A stretch of DNA of 43,112 nucleotides. Origin: Alphaproteobacteria bacterium. GTDB taxonomy: Bacteria > Pseudomonadota > Alphaproteobacteria > Caulobacterales > Parvularculaceae. Each line of letters begins with the position of its first letter. Within the stretch, counting starts at the first letter, position 1. Shown in pieces: positions 32,499 through 41,738 of this stretch. The translations under genes and the position numbers were made by a program. Where the stretch lies: positions 1 through 43,112 of the forward strand of contig JAUHYK010000034.1 in assembly GCA_030426465.1 (NCBI GenBank), written 5' to 3'. The notes under the pieces were generated by a model. It saw only the letters and a program-made list of their open reading frames with translations. It had not been told where the DNA came from and did not search any database.

Positions 32499-33217
32499 CG
32501 CCTCATACGGGAAATCCTTTCGACGCAATTATTTTTGATTGTGACGGCGTGCTGGTCGATTCAGAGGTGCTCTCGATCAAGGGAGAACGGACCGCCCTTG
32601 AGACGTTCGGGATTTTTTATTCACCTGAAGAGTATGTGCGCAAATTTGTCGGTCTCCATGATCGCGCATTTTTCGATGCGCTGCGTGAAGAGTATCGCAT
32701 TATCCATGACCGCGATGCGCCGCAGGATTTCGAAGACCATATCCTCGAAGGCCGCCGGCGCGAGCGGCATTTGCTGACGGCGGTCGCTGGTGCGGATGCG
32801 GCGCTTAAAAAAGCCCGGCAATATGCGCGCGCTATTGGCGTCGCTTCATCCTCGCGTGCGCATTTTCTGGCATCCAAGCTTGAGCGAACCGGGCTTTACG
32901 ATCTAGCGCGTCCGCATGTTTATTCCGCCGATCTTGTCGCTCATGGCAAACCGGCGCCGGATATTTTCCTTTATGCGGCGGAAAAGCTCGGCGTTGATCC
33001 GGCGCAGTGCCTTGTCCTTGAAGACAGTGAAAACGGGGTCAAAGCCGGCGTCGCGGCGGGAATGAGCGTTTGGGGGTTTCTTGGCGGCGGCCATATTTTC
33101 GACGGCCATGGCGACCGTCTCGTCAATGTCGGCGCATTGCAGCTCGTTAAAAATTTCGTTGACTTCACAGACCGTCTTGACGCGCTTTATCAGAACACCG
33201 AACACTCAGCCTCATGA
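32495..33217 (+). CDS. HAD-superfamily phosphatase (beta-phosphoglucomutase-like)
   Basis: A 240-residue HAD subfamily IA hydrolase. The nucleophile motif I is IIFDCDGVLVDSE (Asp15 and Asp17), motif II is GVASSSRAHF, motif III Lys is in GKPAPDIFLYAAEKLG, and motif IV is CLVLEDSENGVKAGVAAG. The alpha-helical cap lies between about residues 25 and 95. It could be a phosphoglycolate-like or sugar-phosphate phosphatase; the substrate is not fixed by sequence. The stop overlaps the start of the threonine aldolase gene (ATGA), so the two form an operon. Confidence 0.9.
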   Translation: MTPHTGNPFDAIIFDCDGVLVDSEVLSIKGERTALETFGIFYSPEEYVRKFVGLHDRAFFDALREEYRIIHDRDAPQDFEDHILEGRRRERHLLTAVAGADAALKKARQYARAIGVASSSRAHFLASKLERTGLYDLARPHVYSADLVAHGKPAPDIFLYAAEKLGVDPAQCLVLEDSENGVKAGVAAGMSVWGFLGGGHIFDGHGDRLVNVGALQLVKNFVDFTDRLDALYQNTEHSAS

Positions 33218-34260
33218 GTTTTGCATCGGACAACTGGGCGGGCGCCGCCCCTGAGATTCTGGACGCCATCGCACGCGCCAATGACGGCGCCGTCCCCGGC
33301 TATGGCGGGGATGCGCTGACGAAAAAGGTGGAAGCGAAGTTCGCTGAAATCTTTGAACGCGATTGCGCGGTTTATTTCGTGGCCACTGGCGGGGCGGCGA
33401 ACGGCCTCGCGCTTTCGGTGATGACGCCGCCTTACGGCATGGTGCTGTGTCATGAGGAAAGCCATGTGCAAATGGATGAATGCGCAGGGCCGGAGTTTTT
33501 CACCGGCGGCGCCAAGCTGCTGCCGATCGCCGGCGCGAACGGCAAGCTGACCGCCGATGCCATTCGCACTACATTGAAAGGTTTCCCGCACCGTCCGCCC
33601 CATGGCGCGCCGGCAAGCGCGCTCTCGCTGACGCAGGGGACGGAATGCGGCACGGTTTATTCCACTGATGAATTGTCGGCTGTTTGCGCCGCCGCTCGTG
33701 AGGCGGGCCTGTCTGTCCATATGGATGGCGCGCGGTTTTCCAACGCTGTCGCGGCGTCAGGCGCCAGTCCTGCGGAGCTGACCTGGAAAGCGGGCGTAGA
33801 CGTGCTTTGTTTCGGCGGCACCAAAAACGGGTGCATCGCGGCGGAGGCGGTGATTTTCTTCGACCGCCACCGGGCCATGGATTTTGAATTCATGCGCAAG
33901 CGGGCCGGGCATCTCTGGTCGAAAATGCGCTTCATTGCGGCGCAATTCGACGCCTATCTCGAAGACGGATTGTGGCTGAAGCTCGCCTCTCACGCCAACG
34001 CCATGGCGCAGCGTCTCTCATCCGGTCTTGCCGCGATTGACGGCGTATCGATCATGTATCCGACGGATATCAACGAAGTGTTCGTGGTCTTCCCCGAAGG
34101 CGTTGCAGACAAACTTCGCGAAGGCGGCGACATCTTCTATCCGTGGGTAACGCCCGGCGATCCGGCGGATGGCCGCGGCAGTCGGCTGATCTGTTCGTTT
34201 CGCACGACGAAAGGGGAAGTGGACGCGTTTCTGGAGCGGGTCAAAAAAGCCTGCGATTAG
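33214..34260 (+). CDS. ltaE: Low-specificity L-threonine aldolase
   Basis: A 348-residue fold-type-I PLP lyase, close to the usual 340. It has the SDNWAGAAPEILDAI opening, PGYGGDALTKKVEAKFAEIF, GMVLCHEESHVQMDECAGPEF, SVHMDGARFSNAVAASG (Asp that holds the PLP nitrogen) and the Schiff-base Lys204 in LCFGGTKNGCIAAEA. It splits threonine or allo-threonine to glycine and acetaldehyde. It is coupled by ATGA to the HAD gene and overlaps the convergent VTT gene by four bases. Confidence 0.93.
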   Translation: MSFASDNWAGAAPEILDAIARANDGAVPGYGGDALTKKVEAKFAEIFERDCAVYFVATGGAANGLALSVMTPPYGMVLCHEESHVQMDECAGPEFFTGGAKLLPIAGANGKLTADAIRTTLKGFPHRPPHGAPASALSLTQGTECGTVYSTDELSAVCAAAREAGLSVHMDGARFSNAVAASGASPAELTWKAGVDVLCFGGTKNGCIAAEAVIFFDRHRAMDFEFMRKRAGHLWSKMRFIAAQFDAYLEDGLWLKLASHANAMAQRLSSGLAAIDGVSIMYPTDINEVFVVFPEGVADKLREGGDIFYPWVTPGDPADGRGSRLICSFRTTKGEVDAFLERVKKACD

Positions 34261-34850
34261 GCCTCTTTCGTCCACCACCGCCGTGTTGTCCAGCCCAGCA
34301 GCAAGACGAAAACAACCGCCGCGCCGAGCATCATCCAGCCGAGCCATGGCTGGGCTGTCATCAAGGCGCCGATAGAGACGAAGGCGAAGATCGGCGGCGC
34401 CATGCCGAGCGCCGATGTCCACAAAAATGTTCTGAACGGCACCGGTGCGAGGCCTGACCCGTAATTGACCACCGTATAGGGGATCAGTGGAATCATCCGT
34501 ATAAGGAGCAAAAACGGGGCGCCGCGTTTTTCAACCGCATGTTCGAAATGAGCGAGACGCTCGGCCGACAGGAAACGATGAACCAGCGGCCGGGCGATGG
34601 TGCGCGCCAGCATGAAGGCGAGCGCGGCGGCGATCATGGCGCCGATCCAGGTGAGAACGAACCCTTCGGCGCGCCCGAAAACCATACCATTGGCGATGGC
34701 AACGGTTTCGGCAGGCAGGGGCAGGAAGGAAACAATGACCATGGCGGCGACGGCCGTCACCGGCGCCCACGGCCCCATTTCTTCGATCAGCGCCTCATAG
34801 CGCTCGCTATCCCAAAGAAAAGACCAGAAGGCCGGATCGAGAAATTCCAT
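34257..34850 (-). CDS. VTT-domain (TVP38/DedA-like) membrane protein
   Basis: A 197-residue membrane protein of the TVP38/TMEM64 family. About five hydrophobic spans are visible. The core motif is GMVFGRAEGFVLTWIGAMIAAALAFMLAR, with FLLLIRMIPLIPYTVVNYGSGLAPV as the F/YLxxxRxxPxxP-type half, which typifies VTT proteins. Some members act in membrane homeostasis or lipid scrambling. Its last codons overlap the threonine aldolase gene by four bases in the convergent orientation. Confidence 0.9.
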   Translation of the reverse strand: MEFLDPAFWSFLWDSERYEALIEEMGPWAPVTAVAAMVIVSFLPLPAETVAIANGMVFGRAEGFVLTWIGAMIAAALAFMLARTIARPLVHRFLSAERLAHFEHAVEKRGAPFLLLIRMIPLIPYTVVNYGSGLAPVPFRTFLWTSALGMAPPIFAFVSIGALMTAQPWLGWMMLGAAVVFVLLLGWTTRRWWTKEA

Positions 34851-34980
34851 GCAGCGACCCCCTTATTCCGCCATTTGGTCAAAAGCCCATGATGGCGTGG
34901 CGTTTTTTCGTGGCAAGCTTTCTCTCGGCGAGTCGCCGGTGCAACAAGATGGGGCGAGGCAGGGCTAGGGTGATGTCGGG

Positions 34981-36024
34981 TCAGGCGGTCCATCCCGCGG
35001 TCTCGCGACGGGCGATGGTTTCGAGAAGCATGGTCATTTCCGGCGCGTCATTGAGGCAGGGGATAGAGGTGAACGCCTCACCGCCCGCCGCCATAAAGGT
35101 CTCACGACCTGCGATATCGATCTCTTCCAGGGTTTCAATACAGTCGGCGACGAAGCCCGGCATGATGACGCCAAGTTTTTTCACCCCTTCGCCAGCAAGG
35201 CGGTTGATCGTGTCCTCCGTCGCGGGCTCCAGCCATTTCTCCCGGCCGAATTTCGATTGGAAGGCGAGTGGTGCAAAATCTTCCGTCCACCCCATTCTCG
35301 CCCGCAGGAGCCGCGCGGTCTTGGCGCAATGGCAATGATAGGGGTCGCCGAGATCGAAATAGCGCTGCGGCAGGCCATGGAATGAGATGACCACGCGCTC
35401 CGGCGCAAAGTCCTGGGCGGCGAGATGGCGGCGGGTCACGGCGGCCAGCGCCTCGATATAATGCGGCTCGTCGTGAAAGGCTGGCGCCGTGCGGAGCGCC
35501 GGTTGCCAGCGCATCGCTTTGACGGCGTCGAAGACGGCGTCCGTCACGCTGGCTGTCGTCGTCGCGGAATATTGCGGATAGAGCGGAACGACAAGAATAC
35601 GTTCGCATCCGCTCTCTTTCATGACCTCAAGACGTGAGGCGACGGACGGATTTCCATAGCGCATTGCCCAATCCACGGTTACGCCATTCAGCCGTCTGGC
35701 AAGCCCCTCTGCTTGCGCGCGTGTGTAGTAGCGCAACGGACTTTCATTGCTTTCCGTACGCCAGATCTTGGCGTAGTTGCGCGCCGTCGCCGCCGGGCGG
35801 ACATTGAGAATGACGCCATGAAGAATGGGCAGCCACAAGGCGCGGGGCAGGTCGACAATCCGTTCGTCACTCAGAAACTCGCCCAGATAGCGGCGCACAG
35901 CGCCCGGTGTGGGTTCGTCTGGCGTGCCGAGATTGACGAGAAGAACGCCTATTTTCGAAGGGGCGAGCGTTGGGTGATCAGCCGGCAAGGGAGAGGGCCC
36001 GGGCTCGTCTGTTTCAGTCATCAT
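34981..36024 (-). CDS. hemH: Ferrochelatase
   Basis: A 347-residue enzyme inserting ferrous iron into protoporphyrin IX, the last heme step. It has KIGVLLVNLGTPDEPTPGAVRRYL, the metal-binding His in VVISFHGLPQRYF, and PLAFQSKFGREKWLEPATEDTI. The catalytic glutamate region is IMPGFVADCIETLEEIDI. The cysteine-rich internal segment DPYHCHCAKTARLL is also seen. It may ligate a [2Fe-2S] cluster as in Caulobacter, but I cannot confirm all ligands. A weak GAGAAA lies upstream of the tandem ATGs. The neighbouring peroxidase is a potential heme consumer. Confidence 0.96.
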   Translation of the reverse strand: MMTETDEPGPSPLPADHPTLAPSKIGVLLVNLGTPDEPTPGAVRRYLGEFLSDERIVDLPRALWLPILHGVILNVRPAATARNYAKIWRTESNESPLRYYTRAQAEGLARRLNGVTVDWAMRYGNPSVASRLEVMKESGCERILVVPLYPQYSATTTASVTDAVFDAVKAMRWQPALRTAPAFHDEPHYIEALAAVTRRHLAAQDFAPERVVISFHGLPQRYFDLGDPYHCHCAKTARLLRARMGWTEDFAPLAFQSKFGREKWLEPATEDTINRLAGEGVKKLGVIMPGFVADCIETLEEIDIAGRETFMAAGGEAFTSIPCLNDAPEMTMLLETIARRETAGWTA

Positions 36025-36209
36025 GATTTCTCTGTTTGCGCCTTACGGTCTTTTCTCTGGCGAATTGACGATTTCCACCAGCCTTGTGGCAAAATCCGCC
36101 CCTTTGTCACAATAGTGAAACATAAAAAATAGAGGGTGCGCGCGACTTTGTGAGGCGGCGCTCTCGGTGCGCCGGACCTATAATACGGCGCGGCCGGAAA
36201 AAGGCAGAC

Positions 36210-37208
36210 ATGGATATTGATATCGGATTTTGGGCCGCCATCGGCTTTGCCTTCGCAGCTTATGCGGTTGTCGGCAATGACGCGCTGCAGACTCTCGGCA
36301 CCTTCATCAATTCGAACCGCCGCCTTCCTTGGTGGGCGCTGTTCCTCTTCGCCTCCGCGGTGCTCGTGATCGTCTTCGCCTATGGCTATATGACCAACGG
36401 CGGCGATCCCTCTTATGGGCGTCTCGATAATGTCGAGAAATATCCGATTTTCGAGCCGCAATGGTATCACGCAGTGCCGCCGCTGGCGCTCTTGCTGCTC
36501 ACCCGTCTCGGCATTCCGGTTTCAACAAGCTTCATGATCCTGGCGATCTTCGCGACGCTCGACGGTATGTATTCCATGCTGATCAAGTCGCTGATGGGCT
36601 ATGCGGTCGCTTTTGTCACGGGCGGCGTGATTTATGCGGCGCTGGCGCCGACGCTGGAGCGCTGGTTTCTGAAAACTAAGGAACAACAACACGCGCCCAT
36701 CTGGGTGCTTCTGCAATGGATTTCCACGGGCTATCTCTGGTCCGTCTGGCTGATGCAGGATTTCGCCAATATCTTTATCTTCCTGCCGCGAGGGCTCGAT
36801 GCGGCGGGCGCTCCGGCGCTCAACCCTTATGAGGCGGGCATCGCCATTGCGGGTATTATCGTATTGCTCGCCTATACATTCTGGAACGGCGGCGGTCCGG
36901 TTCAAAAAGTGCTGAAGTCAAAAACCAACGTCACTGATATTCGGTCGGCGACCATCATCGACTTCACTTATGCGACACTGCTTTTCTATTTCAAGGAGCT
37001 GAACAACATCCCCATGTCGACGACCTGGGTGTTTCTCGGCCTCATCGCCGGTCGTGAGTTTGCTGTCGCCACGATCGACAAGATCCGTGCGCCGGGTGAC
37101 ACGGCGAAGATCGTCCTGACGGATATTGGCAAAGCGACGGTGGGCATCATTGTCAGCGTGGTGATGGCGCTTGGCCTGCCGCTTCTGGCGCAGAGCCTTG
37201 GTGGTTAG
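36210..37208 (+). CDS. PiT-like (inorganic phosphate transporter family) membrane protein, divergent
   Basis: A 332-residue membrane protein with about nine helices and signs of an inverted internal repeat. GNDALQTLGTFI near residue 25 and QDFANIFIFLPRG near 195 look like the paired PiT motif (GxNDxANA). GIPVSTSFMIL and NIPMSTTWVFLG look like the paired PxSTTH motif. In both copies the usual motif histidine is replaced, and the second ND has become QD. Phosphate transport is therefore uncertain. The ATG at 36210 (MDIDIGFW) follows AAAAAGGCAG. It is divergent from hemH and converges on a small membrane protein gene, with 20 bases between stops. Confidence 0.78.
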   Translation: MDIDIGFWAAIGFAFAAYAVVGNDALQTLGTFINSNRRLPWWALFLFASAVLVIVFAYGYMTNGGDPSYGRLDNVEKYPIFEPQWYHAVPPLALLLLTRLGIPVSTSFMILAIFATLDGMYSMLIKSLMGYAVAFVTGGVIYAALAPTLERWFLKTKEQQHAPIWVLLQWISTGYLWSVWLMQDFANIFIFLPRGLDAAGAPALNPYEAGIAIAGIIVLLAYTFWNGGGPVQKVLKSKTNVTDIRSATIIDFTYATLLFYFKELNNIPMSTTWVFLGLIAGREFAVATIDKIRAPGDTAKIVLTDIGKATVGIIVSVVMALGLPLLAQSLGG

Positions 37209-37228
37209 GTGGGCGGTCAGTTCGCCGG

Positions 37229-37594
37229 CTAATCGCCCTTCGGCTTCGCCGGTTTGAATTTCGCAGCCTTGTCTTTCACGCGATAGCGCGCTTCGTCCTG
37301 ACGGCGAAAACGGCGGCGCATCGCCTCATCGTCATCCTTCTGAGAGTAAGTGGCGACCGCCTTTTCCGCTTCGCGGCTGTCGCGAAGCCCGGCGGGTTTT
37401 CGCGCAGTGCGATCCTTGAGACGATATGAGGGGCGGCGGCCATGTTTGACGAGGTCCGGATCATCCTTGAGTGCGAGAAATCCCAACAAGCCGTCGGAGC
37501 GCGCCTCGGCGTTGCGCAGATACCAGATGATGACGACAGCGAAACACGCGACGATTAAGAGAAATTCGATACTGTCCATGGCCGGTTCCGTCAT
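37229..37594 (-). CDS. Hypothetical single-helix membrane protein
   Basis: A 121-residue protein with one N-terminal transmembrane helix (IEFLLIVACFAVVIIWYL) and a very basic cytoplasmic tail of about 95 residues, rich in Lys, Arg and Asp (for example DEAMRRRFRRQDEARYRVKDK). No domain is recognised. The ATG 37594 is my choice, being the first before the helix; a second ATG five codons on is possible. The longer frame upstream is Arg-rich and unsupported. Confidence 0.6.
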   Translation of the reverse strand: MTEPAMDSIEFLLIVACFAVVIIWYLRNAEARSDGLLGFLALKDDPDLVKHGRRPSYRLKDRTARKPAGLRDSREAEKAVATYSQKDDDEAMRRRFRRQDEARYRVKDKAAKFKPAKPKGD

Positions 37595-37775
37595 CCTTTC
37601 GCCGCCGATGATAGCCCTTCTGCCGGGGCGGGGAAATATCCAGCGTCGTCGCCGTTTACCTTGCAAGGTCCATGCTAGGGCGTCGCTGTTTGTTAACCCT
37701 GATCGTCCTCATGGACCGCGGGGGGCGGCGCACCCTACACAGGCCTAGGAATAAGGTCGACAGGGAAAACGGGCG

Positions 37776-38585
37776 ATGGATTACACCGGAAAATGGGCGC
37801 TGATCACGGGCGCGTCAGCAGGTATCGGCGCGACCTTTGCGCGATCCTACGCCGCCAGGGGCGCCGATATCATTCTCGTGGCGCGCCGTGAAGACCGCCT
37901 GAAGGATCTCGCCGGGGAGCTTGAAAAGACTCATGGGATTAAAACGCGCATCCTCGCAGCTGATCTTTCGGAGCCATCCGCGCCGCAGATGATTTTCGAC
38001 ACCCTCTCGGCGGAAGGAACGCCGGTGGACATTCTCGTCAATAACGCCGGCTTTGGGATGCCCGGCGCCTACACGGAGAATGACTGGGCGCAACATCGCG
38101 CTTTTCTGGAGTTGATGGTGGCGTCCTACGCCCAGATGACGCGGCATTTTCTGCCCGGCATGCTGGAGCGGAAATTCGGACGCATCATTCAGGTGGCGTC
38201 GCTTGCGGGGCTTGTTCCCGGCTCGGCGGGTCATACGTTGTACGGACCCTCAAAAGCGTTTCTTGTCAGCTTTGCGCAATCGATTGCGGCTGAATGCGAC
38301 GGGACGGGCGTTCATTCCACGGCCCTGTGTCCGGGCTTCACCTATTCGGAATTCCATGACGTCAACAATACGCGCGGGCTGGTCTCGCAGCTTCCGAAAT
38401 ACATGTTTATGGAAGCCGAGCCGGTAGTTGAGGGCGCGATTGAAGCTGTTGAAAACAAGCGCGCTGTTTATGTGCCAGGCGCCTGGAACAAATTCGCCGC
38501 CTGGCTGGCGCGGACGCTGCCGCGCCCTGTCGCGGAACGAATGGTCAAGCACCAGTCAGCGCGGTTCCGGAAAAAACAGGGTTGA
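37776..38585 (+). CDS. Short-chain dehydrogenase/reductase
   Basis: A 269-residue classical SDR. The cofactor loop GASAGIG is at residues 12-18, with ARREDRL after strand two, which suggests NADP preference. ILVNNAGFG and the catalytic Ser in IIQVASLAG lead to Tyr156 and Lys160 in LYGPSKAF. CPGFTYSEFHDV follows. The C-terminus, with WNKFAAWLARTLPRPVAERMV, has a hydrophobic-basic patch typical of members that act at membranes on lipids. The substrate is unknown. No operon partner is seen on the plus strand. Confidence 0.92.
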   Translation: MDYTGKWALITGASAGIGATFARSYAARGADIILVARREDRLKDLAGELEKTHGIKTRILAADLSEPSAPQMIFDTLSAEGTPVDILVNNAGFGMPGAYTENDWAQHRAFLELMVASYAQMTRHFLPGMLERKFGRIIQVASLAGLVPGSAGHTLYGPSKAFLVSFAQSIAAECDGTGVHSTALCPGFTYSEFHDVNNTRGLVSQLPKYMFMEAEPVVEGAIEAVENKRAVYVPGAWNKFAAWLARTLPRPVAERMVKHQSARFRKKQG

Positions 38586-38724
38586 AAAAGGGGCGGCTCC
38601 GCCAGGTTGCGATCGGGAAACGCTGTCTGCCGCCAGCGTTTCAGCGCCGCCGGACAAGGCTCGAAGGGTCCCCGACCGGCGGCTATTGTCGTTTCATCGC
38701 AAAGCTGACGAAGCCTGCGCCGGC

Positions 38725-39060
38725 CTATTTCGCCGACGCAAATTGTGACGCGCCGTTTTGCGCGTGCATTCTGTTAAGGCGGGAGTCGTTGATGCCTGCG
38801 ATCCAGTCTTCAACGAGGGTTTCTTCGCATAGCGCCGCGGATTGTTTCGCGTAGAGCGCGCGGGCGTCATCGGCGCCGCAGACGCTTGCAGCACGATTTT
38901 CGATACGCTTATACAGACTGCTCAGGCTTGCGGTCGATTGCAGTTCACTCTGCTTGTAACCGAATTCGGCATGCTCGCCCGCCTGCGCGGCGCCAAGAAT
39001 GGCGACGCTGGAAACAGCGGCGATTGCAACAGTTTTGAGGATTTTTGAGTTAAGGGGCAT
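38725..39060 (-). CDS. UrcA-family exported protein
   Basis: A 111-residue protein. The ATG at 39060 (MPLNSKILKT), after AAAGGAG, gives a signal peptide (KTVAIAAVSSVAILGAAQAG). The mature part has the UrcA pattern: SELQSTASLSSLYKRIENRAASVCG, then SAALCEETLVEDWIAGIND, with two cysteines that may form a disulfide. The family is common in Caulobacterales and sphingomonads, and its function is unknown. A longer frame upstream is rejected. A likely promoter lies at 39167-39194 and a small hairpin at 39075-39086 just before the ribosome site. Confidence 0.87.
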   Translation of the reverse strand: MPLNSKILKTVAIAAVSSVAILGAAQAGEHAEFGYKQSELQSTASLSSLYKRIENRAASVCGADDARALYAKQSAALCEETLVEDWIAGINDSRLNRMHAQNGASQFASAK

Positions 39061-39074
39061 GGGGTTTCTCCTTT

Positions 39075-39086
39075 GGCGATTTCGCC
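39075..39086 (-). promoter_or_regulatory. Hairpin next to the ribosome site of the UrcA gene
   Basis: GGCGA at 39075-39079 and TCGCC at 39082-39086 form perfect five-base arms with a two-base centre. In the UrcA mRNA leader it ends three bases before GGAG, so it could gate ribosome entry. It is short, and function is not shown. Confidence 0.3.
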
Positions 39087-39166
39087 TTTGTTGTTGAAAC
39101 TGACCCGCGCCCCGCGGCCACAAAGCCGCCGGATCGCACACACGCGTCATTGGCCTTGATGAAAAG

Positions 39167-39194
39167 ATAATATGAATACGGATGATTTTTTGAA
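39167..39194 (-). promoter_or_regulatory. Probable promoter of the UrcA gene
   Basis: On the minus strand TTCAAA (plus 39189-39194) and TATTAT (plus 39167-39172) are 16 bases apart. The -10 matches consensus at five of six and the -35 at four of six. It leaves a leader of about 100 bases before the UrcA ATG. Confidence 0.35.
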
Positions 39195-39318
39195 AGCCGC
39201 TTCGCCGCGCGCGTTGAACGGTTCGTCGAAAATCACTTCGCAAAAAGCGAACCAGGTGCGTTTAAGAAGATTTAATGACAGAAATGTGCGCGTGTCGCGC
39301 ACAAACTGCCAAGCGCGT

Positions 39319-41613
39319 TTAGGCGGTCTTTTCCGCCCAGTTGCGGTGCTCGGCGTCAAGTTCATATGCCGCCATGGCCGCGAGCGTGACCAGATCACCC
39401 ACCGGCGCGCCGACCTGTGCAATCTGCACCGGGCGTTCAAGACCGATGAGAACAGGCCCCAGCACCAGCGCGCCGCCCACTTCGCCGAGCAGCTTGGTAG
39501 AGATCGCGGCGGAATGAACACCCGGTGTGATCAGCACATTGGCTTCGCCTTTAAGACGTGAGAACGGATAGATCCCGCGCACATTTTCATTCAGCGCCAT
39601 GCGCGGCGTCATTTCGCCTTCATACTCAAAGTCGACATCAATGCGTTTATCGAGAATTTCCACGGCGCCCGCGACCCGGCGCGAATGCTCCGTATCGGGA
39701 TTTCCGAAATTTGAATAGGAAACGAACGCGACTTTGGGCGGGAAGCCAAGATGGCGCGCCGCATGGGCCACCTGCATAGCGATTTCCGCAAGGTCTTCCG
39801 GACCGGGAAGTTCGGTGACGTTAGTGTCGGCGACGAAAAGCGTGCGGTTCTTGGTCAGAATGATTGAGACGCCGATCATGCGTTCGCCGGGGCGGGAATC
39901 GAGAGCGAGACGAACATTCGACAAGGCGACATCATAATGGCGGGTGACGCCTGTCACCATGCCGTCGGCGTGCCCATGGGCGAGCATGCAAGCGCCATAG
40001 ACGTTTCGATCGGTGTTCACGAGGCGCACAGCGTCGCGGTGAAGGTAGCCTTTGCGTTGCAGGCGCTTGTAAAGATACTCCGTATAGAGATCGCTATGTT
40101 TGGCTGTGCGCGAATGGTGAATTTCAAAATCCGCGTCTTCGGGCAGGCCGGCGTTCTTAAGGCCCTGGCGGATATATTCCTCGCGTCCGATCAGGATCGC
40201 CTTGCCGAGATTTTCCTGCTGGAATCCATAAGCGGCGCGAATAACGGCTTCTTCTTCGCCTTCGGGAAAGACGACGCGCTTTGACGTTTCGGCGGCGCGC
40301 AGCGATGAGTAGATGCGCTGCAGGAAAGAGGCGGCGGGGTCGAGCCTTGCGGCGAGGGTGTTTTTGTATTTCGTGAAATCTTCAATCGGCTTTCGCGCCA
40401 CGCCGCTATCGACAGCGGCTTTCGCGACCGCCGGCGGAATTTCGGAGATGAGGCGCGGGTCGAACGGCGCCGGGATGATATAGCCGGGACCGTATTTTAG
40501 GCGCTTGCCATAGGCGGCGGCGACTTCATCAGGCACGTCTTCCCGGGCGAGCTTGGCCAGCGCCTGGGCGCAGGCGATTTTCATCTCTTCATTGATAGTG
40601 CGTGCGCGGGCGTCGAGAGCGCCGCGGAAAATATAAGGGAAGCCCAGAACATTGTTCACCTGGTTCGGATAATCCGAGCGCCCGGTGGCGATGATCGCGT
40701 CATCGCGCACGGCCTGAATATCTTCAGGCGTTATTTCCGGGTTTGGGTTCGCCATGACAAAAACGATAGGGTTCTTCGCCATCGACTTGATCATGTCTTT
40801 TGAGATCGCGCCGGCGACGGAAAGGCCGATGACCACATCGGCGCCGTCCATGGCGTCGGCGAGGCTTTTCTTGTCGGTCTCCACCGCATGGGCGGAGCGC
40901 CACTGATCGAGCTGGCGGCCCTTAGTCAGGATGCCTTTGGAGTCGCAGACAAAGGCGTTTTCAGGAGGCAGCCCCATGGCTTTGATCAGGCCGATCACGG
41001 AAAGGGCCGAGGAGCCGGCGCCGGAAACCGCAACCTTGATGTCCTTGATCGACTTGCCGGTGACGTCGAGCGCATTGAGAAGGCCCGCTGCGGCGATGAT
41101 CGCCGTACCGTGCTGGTCGTCATGGAAGACCGGGATATCCATCAGCTCTTTGAGACGCTGCTCGATCATGAAGCTTTCGGGCGCCGCAATGTCTTCGAGA
41201 TTGATGCCGCCGAAAGCGGGCCCGAGATAGCGCACCGCATTGATAAAGGCTTCGGGGTCTTTGGTGTCCACTTCGATATCGACGGAGTCGATGTCGGCGA
41301 AGCGCTTGAACAAAACCGACTTGCCTTCCATCACCGGCTTCGACGCCAGCGCGCCAAGATCGCCCATGCCAAGGATCGCGGTGCCATTGGAAATGACGGC
41401 CACCATATTGCCCTTGGATGTGTAATCATAAGCCTTGTCAGGGTCCTCGGCGATGGCGCGCACCGGCGCAGCGACCCCCGGCGAATAGGCCAGCGACAGG
41501 TCCCGCTGGGTCGACATCGGTTTGGTCGGCGTGATCTCCAGCTTGCCCGGCTTGCCGCGGCTGTGAAAGGCGAGGGCTTCCTCGTCGGTATATTTCGTCG
41601 TGCTTTCGTCCAT
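39319..41613 (-). CDS. maeB: NADP-dependent malic enzyme with phosphotransacetylase-like C-terminal domain
   Basis: A 764-residue two-domain enzyme making pyruvate from malate. The malic half (about 1-420) has [52 protein letters not shown] (metal-binding acids) and the nucleotide loop [16 protein letters not shown]. From about residue 430 a PTA-like domain follows ([18 protein letters not shown], then [34 protein letters not shown]), which in this family is regulatory, responding to acetyl-CoA. The length fits the MaeB group. GGAAG stands before the ATG. Confidence 0.96.
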   Translation of the reverse strand: MDESTTKYTDEEALAFHSRGKPGKLEITPTKPMSTQRDLSLAYSPGVAAPVRAIAEDPDKAYDYTSKGNMVAVISNGTAILGMGDLGALASKPVMEGKSVLFKRFADIDSVDIEVDTKDPEAFINAVRYLGPAFGGINLEDIAAPESFMIEQRLKELMDIPVFHDDQHGTAIIAAAGLLNALDVTGKSIKDIKVAVSGAGSSALSVIGLIKAMGLPPENAFVCDSKGILTKGRQLDQWRSAHAVETDKKSLADAMDGADVVIGLSVAGAISKDMIKSMAKNPIVFVMANPNPEITPEDIQAVRDDAIIATGRSDYPNQVNNVLGFPYIFRGALDARARTINEEMKIACAQALAKLAREDVPDEVAAAYGKRLKYGPGYIIPAPFDPRLISEIPPAVAKAAVDSGVARKPIEDFTKYKNTLAARLDPAASFLQRIYSSLRAAETSKRVVFPEGEEEAVIRAAYGFQQENLGKAILIGREEYIRQGLKNAGLPEDADFEIHHSRTAKHSDLYTEYLYKRLQRKGYLHRDAVRLVNTDRNVYGACMLAHGHADGMVTGVTRHYDVALSNVRLALDSRPGERMIGVSIILTKNRTLFVADTNVTELPGPEDLAEIAMQVAHAARHLGFPPKVAFVSYSNFGNPDTEHSRRVAGAVEILDKRIDVDFEYEGEMTPRMALNENVRGIYPFSRLKGEANVLITPGVHSAAISTKLLGEVGGALVLGPVLIGLERPVQIAQVGAPVGDLVTLAAMAAYELDAEHRNWAEKTA

Positions 41614-41738
41614 GGGGCGTCTTCCGGTGTTCTGGTGTATCGCCGAGGCATACGCGGCTCGCCAAGCCCCTGCAATCCTGCCGGGCGAGGAATCCGGAAT
41701 TCGATGAATTAGGTCGCGGGCGGGCCGGGCTTGGCTTG

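Noticed and set aside
36150-36209. Upstream GTG start for the PiT-like gene (20 extra residues)
   Set aside because: The extra part is Arg-rich with no ribosome site; ATG 36210 gives a normal membrane N-terminus.
38725-39243. Longer 172-codon version of the UrcA protein
   Set aside because: The extra residues are Arg-rich and precede a standard signal peptide at MPLNSKILKT, which has AAAGGAG upstream.
40888-41712. 274-codon open frame on the plus strand opposite maeB
   Set aside because: It covers the maeB N-terminal domain in antisense; maeB has full-length family motifs.
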